DNA of 8,757 nt from Campylobacteraceae bacterium (GTDB taxonomy: Bacteria > Campylobacterota > Campylobacteria > Campylobacterales > Sulfurovaceae), in contig JALVQH010000344.1 of NCBI GenBank assembly GCA_027031505.1, positions 1 to 8,757 of the forward strand, read 5' to 3'. Position 1 is the stretch's first letter, and every line of letters starts with the position of its first letter. This document shows positions 1 to 4,503 of the stretch, one piece after another. Made by a program: the position numbers and the translations under genes. Below the pieces are notes generated by a model that saw only the letters and a program-made list of their open reading frames with translations, was not told where the DNA came from and searched no databases.

Positions 1-15
1 TCCTTTGTATGCTAA
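1..15 (-). mobile_element. 5' tip of the next integron cassette (partial)
   Basis: On the minus strand the GTT of the attC R' box (16 to 14) is followed by AGCATACAAAGGA and then the window ends. IntI enzymes cut between G and TT, so bases from 15 leftward belong to the next cassette (or to the end of the array). No gene can be read in 15 bases. If it is a cassette, its own attC should have an R'' box close to ATGCTAAC. Confidence 0.55.
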
Positions 16-79
16 CGGCTGAGTTGAGAAATATTTGAGCCGCAGGGTCAAATATTTCTCTCCAATGACTTGTTGTGTG
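9..79 (-). other. attC recombination site of the first cassette
   Basis: On the minus strand the order is R''-like CACACAAC (79-72), an 11-base L'' segment, GAGAAATATTTGA (60-48), a 9-base loop, TCAAATATTTCTC (38-26), a 9-base L' segment and the R' box GTTAGCAT (16-9). The two 13-base arms are perfectly complementary, giving the long hairpin expected of an attC, about 71 bp in all. GTT and AAC sit at the two ends as in the GTTRRRY/RYYYAAC consensus, though the R'' box departs from it at one base. L'' and L' pair poorly, which is a weakness. The R'' box pairs exactly with the other end of the cassette at 638-645, not with the R' beside it; this is what cassette exchange predicts. The stop codon of the DUF2442 gene lies in the hairpin arm. 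Confidence 0.85.
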
Positions 80-302
80 ATTTTTTATATAAAAGTTCAG
101 GGTCTAAGTCAAGTTGATTAGCCCACTCTATACTATCAAAGCTCACCCTTACAGTTTTAAATAAATTCTCATCTTTAAGTTCTTGAAACTTACCAATTTC
201 TAAGTAGGGTTTTATGTCAAAAACTCTCTCTTCATCATTTTCAAATTTCAACAATAGATGATAGTTTTCTAAAGGTTGGACATCTTTTACAGCTAAATAC
301 AT
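48..302 (-). CDS. DUF2442 family protein, putative antitoxin-like partner
   Basis: This gene encodes a small 84-residue protein. The pattern MYLAVKDVQPLENYHLLLKF, then FDIKPYL near residues 28-34, and a C-terminal half with SIEWANQLDLDPELLY (57-72) matches the DUF2442 family. The family is often found beside DUF4160 and is commonly predicted to be one half of a toxin-antitoxin module; I know of no firm biochemical role, so the assignment is inference. The start is supported by a near-perfect Shine-Dalgarno sequence (AGGAGGT) seven bases or so upstream. It follows the DUF4160 gene by 10 bp, so the two are surely co-transcribed. The last residues (about 76-84) are encoded by the attC: the TGA stop at 50-48 lies in the hairpin arm, so this tail is probably not part of the conserved domain. 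Confidence 0.85.
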   Translation of the reverse strand: MYLAVKDVQPLENYHLLLKFENDEERVFDIKPYLEIGKFQELKDENLFKTVRVSFDSIEWANQLDLDPELLYKKSHNKSLERNI

Positions 303-312
303 TTTAAACCTC

Positions 313-579
313 CTATTTTAAAGGATCAATTTTAAATGGTAATTCGCCATTTTGAGCCAATTCCCAATCTGCAAGCAATTCTTCTTTTCTGAGTTCTACC
401 CAAGCTAGAACAAGTCTAAGTTTATTTTTTGGTAATTTTCCTTCAACTAATTCAACTTTGCTTATATCAATAATGGCTTTATTGTCTTGATAATAAACAT
501 GAATATGTGGTGGATTGTGTTCTTTTGGAGCACAATACATTCTGATAATTATTCCATAAAACATTGATATTGTTGGCAT
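313..579 (-). CDS. DUF4160 family protein, putative toxin-antitoxin module component
   Basis: The 88-residue product begins MPTISMFYGIIIRMY, continues with HNPPHIHVYY (residues 21-30) and AIIDI (35-39), and has a helical second half with WVELRKEELLADWELA (60-75). These are hallmarks of DUF4160. Members are cytoplasmic, about 80-100 residues, and frequently paired with DUF2442, including in integron arrays. The His-rich HNPPHIH segment is the most striking conserved motif; whether it is catalytic or binds metal is unknown to me. The ribosome site is weak (GAGAA about 8 bases before ATG). It is the first gene of the cassette and is preceded by a consensus extended -10 promoter at 622-614. Which of the pair would be the toxin cannot be told from the sequence. 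Confidence 0.85.
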   Translation of the reverse strand: MPTISMFYGIIIRMYCAPKEHNPPHIHVYYQDNKAIIDISKVELVEGKLPKNKLRLVLAWVELRKEELLADWELAQNGELPFKIDPLK

Positions 580-613
580 TGTATATTCTCATTATCTATT
601 TTTATTCTTGTCA

Positions 614-622
614 ATTATAGCA
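614..622 (-). promoter_or_regulatory. Cassette-borne extended -10 promoter
   Basis: TGCTATAAT on the minus strand is a perfect extended -10 element. It lies about 35 bases before the DUF4160 start and inside the cassette border at 644. No good -35 box is visible at 17 bases, which fits Campylobacterota promoters, where the -35 is poorly conserved. The cassette genes can therefore be expressed without the integron's Pc promoter. Confidence 0.7.
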
Positions 623-661
623 TATTTCGGTTTCTGTCACACAACTACTTATTGTATGAAC

Positions 662-667
662 ATTCTA
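662..667 (-). promoter_or_regulatory. Candidate Pc -10 box nearest the array
   Basis: TAGAAT (667-662, minus strand) matches five of six bases of the -10 consensus and would start transcripts about ten bases before the attI crossover point. The hexamer 17 bases upstream (TTCTAT) is a poor -35. It is a plausible Pc promoter for expressing inserted cassettes, but the case rests on one hexamer. Confidence 0.35.
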
Positions 668-687
668 CACCAAAAAGCCTTCAGATA

Positions 688-724
688 GAAAATAGCAAGG
701 CGTTTTAAATGTATTGCTATTTTC
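688..724. repeat. Perfect 11-bp inverted repeat in the attI region
   Basis: GAAAATAGCAA (688-698) and TTGCTATTTTC (714-724) are perfect reverse complements around a 15-base loop. The structure could extrude as a cruciform or form in a Pc-directed leader RNA. It is not a terminator, as no T run follows it. It may be an IntI accessory site or the remnant of an attC hairpin, but no clear R'/R'' pair flanks it. Confidence 0.6.
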
Positions 725-737
725 AAAAATATGTCAA
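708..737 (-). promoter_or_regulatory. Candidate Pc promoter with consensus -35
   Basis: TTGACA (737-732) followed after 18 bases by TACATT (713-708) on the minus strand. The -35 is perfect and the -10 matches four of six. It points into the cassette array. The -35 is half of the palindrome at 732-744, and the -10 lies in the loop of the inverted repeat 688-724, so either structure could affect its use. Confidence 0.4.
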
Positions 738-744
738 ATTGACA
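732..744. promoter_or_regulatory. Palindromic operator-like site with back-to-back TTGACA boxes
   Basis: TGTCAAATTGACA is a perfect palindrome with a one-base centre. Each half reads as a consensus -35 (TTGACA) in one direction: 739-744 toward intI, where AAGAAT follows after 17 bases, and 737-732 toward the cassettes. A regulator or RNA polymerase bound here would touch both directions. The regulator is unknown. Confidence 0.5.
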
Positions 745-773
745 CATTTTCTCAATTCTGTAAGAATTTTACT

Positions 774-779
774 TATAAT
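774..779 (+). promoter_or_regulatory. Candidate intI promoter, -10 box
   Basis: A perfect TATAAT on the strand of intI. The hexamer 17 bases upstream (CTCAAT) is a poor -35. A transcript would begin near 786 and have a leader of about 109 bases that contains the whole hairpin 794-870 just before the ribosome site. Confidence 0.5.
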
Positions 780-793
780 TTCCGTGTATCAAG

Positions 794-870
794 TTGTCAT
801 GTTATTGGAATCTAAACCGTTATCGACACAAAAAGTTCGGATAACAACCTGTATTTCAATAGCATGACAA
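794..870 (+). repeat. Long inverted repeat with 18-bp arms in the intI leader
   Basis: TTGTCATGTTATTGGAAT (794-811) pairs with 853-870 in 16 of 18 positions as DNA. On the intI-sense strand both mismatches are G-T (802:862 and 808:856), so an RNA or single-stranded DNA of this sense would pair over all 18. Inside lies a smaller stem GTTATC (819-824) / GATAAC (840-845). The structure ends 14 bases before the Shine-Dalgarno GGAGG (885-889), and a further GTTATC (879-884) touches that site. It could be an RNA control element or an IntI-binding fold. Confidence 0.65.
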
Positions 871-894
871 AATGTACTGTTATCGGAGGACAAA

Positions 895-1869
895 ATGCAA
901 ACAAGGAAAAAGAAGTTATTGGATCAGGTGAGGGATAAAATTCGTCTCAAGCACTACAGTCTCAAAACAGAGCGATCTTACGTCGGATGGATCAAACGCT
1001 ATATTTTTTATCACAATAAGCGTCATCCACTTGAGATGGGCAAACAAGAGATCGAATCATTTCTTAGTTGGCTGGCAGCCGATCAGGGTGTTTCTCCTAC
1101 CACGCAGAATCAGGCATTCAGTGCCTTGCTGTTTCTTTACAGAAACGTACTCGGTGTTGATATGAGTGAATGGAATATTCAGGCATTACGAGCTAAAGAA
1201 CGCAAACATATTCCCGTTGTCTTGACACAGGAAGAGGTGCGGAGGGTGATTGACAACCTTGACGGGATTTATCAGCTTATAGTCAAGGTCATGTATGGCT
1301 GTGGCTTGCGGATGAGTGAGGTGCTGAATCTGCGAATCAAAGATATCGATTTTGGATTTGATACCGTCTATATCTCGGAGAGCAAAAGCCCCAAGGATAG
1401 AACGCTTCCTCTGCCCAGATCCGTAAAAGACGAGTTGAAAGTGCAAGTTGAAAAAATCAAAGGACTTCACCGAGAAGATGTGAAGCAAGGCTACGGCAGC
1501 GTCGAACTTCCCCACCGACTGGCAAGGAAATATCCAAACGCACCATACGAGACCACATGGCAGTACCTTTTTCCGATGCGTAAAGTTTCCCGTGATCCCA
1601 GAACAGGTACCATTCTGCGCTATCATGTTCTTGAAGCGACACTGGGGCGAAATATCAGAAACGCTGCGAAAAAAGCCGGCATTGATAAAAAGATCAGTTC
1701 GCATATTTTCAGACACTCTTACGCGACGCACCTTTTACAAAGCGGCATTGATCTTCGGAGCATTCAGGAGTTGCTCGGTCACAAGTCGGTGGAAACGACC
1801 ATGATCTATACGCATGTTGTGGCGGAGATGAATAAAGGGCGGGTATTTAGCCCGTTGGATAACATTTGA
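895..1869 (+). CDS. intI: Integron integrase IntI (tyrosine recombinase)
   Basis: IntI captures and shuffles gene cassettes by recombining attC (as folded single strands) with attI. The 324-residue length is normal for IntI. An N-terminal SAM-like core-binding domain covers about 1-95 and the catalytic domain 105-324. The catalytic set is complete: R139 (in [12 protein letters not shown]), K167 (SPKDRT), H270-x-x-R273 ([13 protein letters not shown]), H296 (LLGHKS) and nucleophile Y305 (TMIYTHV). What separates it from XerC/D is the extra segment at about 192-238, with [13 protein letters not shown] and RDPRTG, the IntI-specific helix needed to hold attC hairpins. The start is set by GGAGG five bases after a GTTATC repeat and five or six before ATG. 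It is divergent from its cassettes, as in most integrons, and looks intact. No LexA box is seen. The gene is less GC-rich than the host genes to the right. Confidence 0.95.
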   Translation: MQTRKKKLLDQVRDKIRLKHYSLKTERSYVGWIKRYIFYHNKRHPLEMGKQEIESFLSWLAADQGVSPTTQNQAFSALLFLYRNVLGVDMSEWNIQALRAKERKHIPVVLTQEEVRRVIDNLDGIYQLIVKVMYGCGLRMSEVLNLRIKDIDFGFDTVYISESKSPKDRTLPLPRSVKDELKVQVEKIKGLHREDVKQGYGSVELPHRLARKYPNAPYETTWQYLFPMRKVSRDPRTGTILRYHVLEATLGRNIRNAAKKAGIDKKISSHIFRHSYATHLLQSGIDLRSIQELLGHKSVETTMIYTHVVAEMNKGRVFSPLDNI

Positions 1870-1883
1870 CCCATTAAGTATGG

Positions 1884-1902
1884 TATGATTTTTGGAATCA
1901 TA
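1884..1902. repeat. Small inverted repeat between convergent genes
   Basis: TATGATT (1884-1890) and AATCATA (1896-1902) form a perfect 7-bp stem with a 5-base loop, centred between the ends of intI (1869) and the leftward antitoxin-like gene (1898). It might act as a weak terminator in both directions, but the stem is AT-rich and has no T run, so I would not call it a proven terminator. Confidence 0.4.
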
Positions 1903-2194
1903 TGGGACGGGACTGAAGTCCCTGCTCCGGTTTTTCCTCGTTTTCTCTCAATTCCGTCGCAAAACGCTTGACATCATCGACATCTTGAAAAGGTCTGTAC
2001 TCGGGATCTTCTTCGATCCCATAGTCCAGCGTCGTAGCGTTTTGATCCGGGTCGCGGACGGGGTAGGAGAGTCGGTTGGACTCTTTGTGCAGAAACTGCT
2101 TCAGGAGATCGCTGACTTGCACCTGCTTCCGTGCGATATAGTCGCTAAGCTCCTGCTCCAGACGGACATCGCTGATTTGTATGTTGAGTTGCAT
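1898..2194 (-). CDS. Antitoxin-like small protein, apparently without its toxin
   Basis: The product has 98 residues, beginning MQLNIQISDVRLEQELSDYI. The short beta strand followed by helices (residues 1-35) resembles a ribbon-helix-helix or similar DNA-binding head; the remainder is acidic and polar (DPDQNATTLDYGIEEDPEY, about 49-67; DVDDVKRFATELRENEEK), like the toxin-binding tail of type II antitoxins of RelE/ParE modules. The start at 2194 is chosen because AGGAGAG lies six or seven bases upstream and TGCTATAAT lies about 28 bases upstream; the frame stays open to 2485 but that part runs through repeats and is not protein-like. No toxin gene follows: 28 bp after the stop lies the end of intI, convergent. 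The last residues (QGLQSRPI) are encoded by a palindromic repeat and are probably not original. The family assignment is a guess from shape, not a recognised domain. Confidence 0.6.
   Translation of the reverse strand: MQLNIQISDVRLEQELSDYIARKQVQVSDLLKQFLHKESNRLSYPVRDPDQNATTLDYGIEEDPEYRPFQDVDDVKRFATELRENEEKPEQGLQSRPI
1909..1922. repeat. Palindrome forming the 3' end of the antitoxin-like gene
   Basis: GGGACTGAAGTCCC is a perfect palindrome around a GA centre, set in GC-rich sequence (1904-1930). It resembles short dispersed repeats that many bacteria carry and that often end up encoding a tail like GLQSRP. As RNA of the minus strand it gives a 5-bp stem with a UUCA loop near the stop codon. 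Confidence 0.5.
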
Positions 2195-2221
2195 AGGTCT
2201 CTCCTGAATACTTCTGAGGTG

Positions 2222-2230
2222 ATTATAGCA
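2222..2230 (-). promoter_or_regulatory. Extended -10 promoter of the antitoxin-like gene
   Basis: TGCTATAAT on the minus strand, identical in all nine bases to the cassette promoter at 622-614, lies about 28 bases before the ATG at 2194. There is no clear -35. It shows the short gene has its own promoter and need not depend on read-through from lysS. Confidence 0.65.
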
Positions 2231-2250
2231 TATTTTGTGAAGTAAGAAAA

Positions 2251-2371
2251 GTTCCCTCGTTCCGACCGTCTCGGTCGGAATGTATACGGGAGTATGCCTG
2301 GAGATAGATATGGCATAGCTTGGTTGTCGTTGCATTATGCATTCCCACGCGGAGCGTGGGAACGAGAAGGG
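2251..2371. repeat. Pair of inverted REP-like palindromes (BIME- or MITE-like element)
   Basis: Two hairpins face each other: TTCCGACC/GGTCGGAA (2260-2267, 2273-2280) and TTCCCACGC/GCGTGGGAA (2342-2350, 2354-2362, three-base loop). Their outer flanks are inverted copies of a CTCGTTCC-type sequence (left end on the plus strand, right end on the minus strand), and both hairpins end in GGAATG in their own orientation. A weaker stem TATGCC/GGCATA (2293-2298, 2312-2317) lies between them. The right hairpin belongs to the widespread CGTTCCCACGC...GCGTGGGAATGC dispersed repeat. The element fills the gap downstream of lysS; it has no T run and so is not an obvious intrinsic terminator. Confidence 0.65.
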
Positions 2372-2382
2372 GGGATATGCGC

Positions 2383-4035
2383 CTATTTTTTCTGCTGCCG
2401 TGCCTTGCATGCAGCTGCGTCGATGCAGAAGTATCCTTTGCCTTTTTTGGCCGGTTTGAGCTCTTCGGGATTGGTGTTGCCGCATTTTTTGCAGGCGTGT
2501 TCGGGGGTGGTGGTTTGGGGTTTTTCGGCCTCGGGCTTTCCACTTTCTGGTTTCATGGCGGGGAAGAGGAGAACGTCGCGGATGGAGTGGTGGTTGGTGA
2601 GCATCATCACCAGCCGGTCGATGCCGATCCCCTCTCCGGCGGTGGGGGGCATGGCGTAGCCGAGCGCACGGACGAAATCGAGATCCATGTGCATCGCTTC
2701 GTCGTCACCGGTGGTCTCTTTGGCTTCCACCTGAGCTTTGAAGCGCTCGTGTTGATCCAACGGATCGTTGAGCTCGTTGAAGCCGTTGGCGAGTTCTTTG
2801 CCGGCCATGAAGAGCTCGAAACGTTCGGCGATCTGGGGATCTTCGTCGCTGCGGCGGGAGAGGGGGGAGATGTCGATGGGGTAGTCGATGATGAAGGTGG
2901 GGTTGATCAGTTTTGCTTCGACGAAGGCATCAAACAGTTCGGCCTGGACATAGCCGAGGGTGAGGTTGGGGTCGGCGTCGATGCCGTGCTCCTTGAGGTA
3001 GGCCAGCCCCTTGTCCCGGTCGGCAGCGACCGCTTCGGGGACGCCGCCGATGGTGGTGAGTGCCTCGATGAAAGGGACGCGGGCGAACGGCGCCGTGCAG
3101 TCGATCTGCAGATCGCCGTAGGTGATCGTCCGCCCCATCTCCAGCGCGTCGAGGAGGTGGAGGAAGAGCTCTTCGGTCAGTGCCATGAGGTCGTGGTAGT
3201 TGTGCCACGCCCAGTAAAACTCAATCGAGGTAAATTCGGGGTTGTGGGTGGCGTCCATCCCTTCGTTGCGGAAGTTGCGGTTGATTTCAAAGACCGCTTC
3301 CATCCCGCCCACAATCAGCCGCTTGAGGTAGAGTTCTGGTGCGATGCGCAGGTAGCGGTCGACCCCGAGGGCATTGAAATGGGTGATGAATGGTTTGGCG
3401 TTGGCACCGCCGGGGATGGGGTGCATCATCGGTGTCTCCACCTCGAGGAAGCCGTGATCTTCGAAGAAACGACGGATGAGAGAGACGATCTTGGACCGCA
3501 ACTCGAAAGTGCGCTTCACCTCTGGGTTCATGATCATATCCAGATAGCGCTGGCGGTAGCGGATCTCCTGATCGGTCAGGCCGTGGAATTTCTCGGGCAG
3601 GGGCATGATCGCTTTGGAGACGATTCGCAGATCGGTACAGTGCAGCGTCAGCTCCCCAGTCTGGGTAATGAAGGGATATCCGACCGCCTCGATGATGTCG
3701 CCCACCTCGAAGAGCTTCTTGGCGACGGTGTTGTAGTACCCTTCAGGCAGATCGTCGCGGTTGTAGTAGATCTGCACGAGGCCGTTGCTGTCCTCGATCT
3801 TGGCGAAGGCGGCTTTGCCCATGATACGGACAAACCGGATACGACCGGTGAGGGTGACGCGGGCGGAGGTGTCCTGTTTGACCTCATCCGAACTCTCGGT
3901 CAGTGCGGCAAAGCGGCGGGCAAATTCGGCGGAAGTGATCCCCCTCGTGATGTTGGCAGGGTAGGGGTTGTGGCCGGCTTCGCGGAGTTTTTCGGTTTTT
4001 TTGATCCGCTCCTGGACGTAGGGGTTGTTGAGCAT
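2383..4035 (-). CDS. lysS: Lysyl-tRNA synthetase (class II) with a four-cysteine C-terminal extension
   Basis: LysRS activates lysine with ATP and charges tRNA-Lys in the cytoplasm. The 550-residue product has the OB-fold anticodon-binding domain at about 58-145 and the class II catalytic core after it: motif 1 around [13 protein letters not shown] (190-202), motif 2 around [15 protein letters not shown] (255-269) and motif 3 [13 protein letters not shown] (467-479). The core ends at LLFPAMKPE (489-497), where bacterial LysRS usually stops. Here a linker rich in Pro, Glu and Thr (498-512) leads to a basic tail with C515, C518, C537 and C543 in a CxxC-x18-C-x5-C pattern, like a small zinc ribbon. 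A role in tRNA or ribosome contact is only a guess. ATG at 4035 has AAGGA upstream; the gene follows fur by 21 bp in the same operon. GC content is high, which opens long antisense frames. Confidence 0.97.
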   Translation of the reverse strand: MLNNPYVQERIKKTEKLREAGHNPYPANITRGITSAEFARRFAALTESSDEVKQDTSARVTLTGRIRFVRIMGKAAFAKIEDSNGLVQIYYNRDDLPEGYYNTVAKKLFEVGDIIEAVGYPFITQTGELTLHCTDLRIVSKAIMPLPEKFHGLTDQEIRYRQRYLDMIMNPEVKRTFELRSKIVSLIRRFFEDHGFLEVETPMMHPIPGGANAKPFITHFNALGVDRYLRIAPELYLKRLIVGGMEAVFEINRNFRNEGMDATHNPEFTSIEFYWAWHNYHDLMALTEELFLHLLDALEMGRTITYGDLQIDCTAPFARVPFIEALTTIGGVPEAVAADRDKGLAYLKEHGIDADPNLTLGYVQAELFDAFVEAKLINPTFIIDYPIDISPLSRRSDEDPQIAERFELFMAGKELANGFNELNDPLDQHERFKAQVEAKETTGDDEAMHMDLDFVRALGYAMPPTAGEGIGIDRLVMMLTNHHSIRDVLLFPAMKPESGKPEAEKPQTTTPEHACKKCGNTNPEELKPAKKGKGYFCIDAAACKARQQKK

Positions 4036-4056
4036 GGATGGCGTTCCTTGGGGGGA

Positions 4057-4503
4057 TTAATGTCGGCGTTGGCAGTCGGCACAGAGGCCGACGATCTTCA
4101 TGGTGTGATCGGTCATCTTGAAGCGGTACTTCCGGGCGATCGCTTCCTGGCGGGCTTCGATGATCTCATCGGTAAACTCGATGATGGTGCCGCATCGGGT
4201 GCAAATGAGGTGGTCGTGGTGTTTTTTGAGTCCGATTTCGTATTTTTTGCCATCTTTGCCAAAAGAGATCGACTCGACAAGATCCGTTTCTTCAAGGAGG
4301 GTGAGGGTGCGGTAGACGGTGGCGATCCCTACATTGAAGCTGTCATCGGATTCGCAGACAAACCGGTGGATCTCTTCAGGAGAAAAATGGCCGTCATGCT
4401 CATAAAGCGCCTTGAGAATCGCTTCCCGCTGACGGGTGAATTTAAGTCCGTTTTTTTTGAGGAGGCGGGTAAATTCTTCGAGGAGAAAAGAGTATTCAAC
4501 CAT
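4057..4503 (-). CDS. fur: Ferric uptake regulator Fur
   Basis: Fur represses iron-uptake genes when bound to Fe(II), and in this phylum can also act without metal. The 148-residue length is normal. An N-terminal winged helix (about 10-90) includes LKFTRQREAIL (20-30) and the recognition helix GIATVYRTL (59-67). The C-terminal dimerisation and metal domain has HHDHLIC (95-101), CxxC at C101/C104 and a second CxxC at C141/C144, the structural zinc ligands seen in Campylobacter-type Fur. PerR cannot be excluded by motif alone, but the position between cvpA and lysS is that of fur in Campylobacter. Its ATG overlaps the cvpA stop by 8 bp (ATGGTTGA) with only a weak ribosome site, so translation is probably coupled to cvpA. 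No dedicated promoter or clear Fur box is seen. Confidence 0.93.
   Translation of the reverse strand: MVEYSFLLEEFTRLLKKNGLKFTRQREAILKALYEHDGHFSPEEIHRFVCESDDSFNVGIATVYRTLTLLEETDLVESISFGKDGKKYEIGLKKHHDHLICTRCGTIIEFTDEIIEARQEAIARKYRFKMTDHTMKIVGLCADCQRRH

Larger units (their letters stand above)
16..644 (-). mobile_element. Complete integron gene cassette (first position)
   Basis: This 629-bp unit is bounded by IntI cut sites (G/TT on the minus strand) at 645/644 and 16/15. Its left part is the attC hairpin; its right border GTTGTGTGA (645-637) is the exact complement of the attC R'' region (72-80). It holds two tightly spaced leftward genes (DUF4160, then DUF2442) and its own extended -10 promoter. 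Two-gene cassettes with an internal promoter are typical of toxin-antitoxin cassettes in sedentary chromosomal integrons. The cassette is visibly more AT-rich than intI and much more than lysS, so it probably has a foreign origin. Both genes read away from intI, the classical cassette orientation. Confidence 0.85.
645..894. other. attI and the intI upstream control region
   Basis: This 250-bp stretch has no gene. Its left edge is the attI crossover point: the minus strand reads CAATAAGTA, then G/TTGTGTG with the cut at 645/644. Going right it holds a candidate Pc -10 at 667-662, an 11-bp inverted repeat at 688-724, the palindrome TGTCAAATTGACA at 732-744, a TATAAT box at 774-779 facing intI, and an 18-bp hairpin at 794-870. 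The hexamer GTTATC or its complement occurs at 819-824, 840-845 and 879-884. No SOS box of the CTGT-N8-ACAG type is visible, consistent with the general lack of LexA in Campylobacterota. The exact extent of attI cannot be set by eye. Confidence 0.7.

Noticed and set aside
1..80. The 13-bp inverted repeat as a Rho-independent terminator of the cassette genes
   Set aside because: The stem is AT-rich and no T run follows on the minus strand. The flanking GTT/AAC boxes and the match to 637-645 identify it as attC.
645..894. SOS/LexA box controlling intI
   Set aside because: Only isolated CTGT half-sites are present, with no ACAG at the required distance, and most Campylobacterota lack LexA.
895..1869. 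XerC/XerD or phage integrase instead of IntI
   Set aside because: The insert with [13 protein letters not shown] and RDPRTG between the catalytic Lys and the HxxR motif is specific to IntI, and a cassette with attC lies beside it.
2195..2485. N-terminal extension of the antitoxin-like gene up to 2485
   Set aside because: It would run through the REP-like palindromes and the promoter at 2222-2230 and into lysS. The ATG at 2194 has a good ribosome site.
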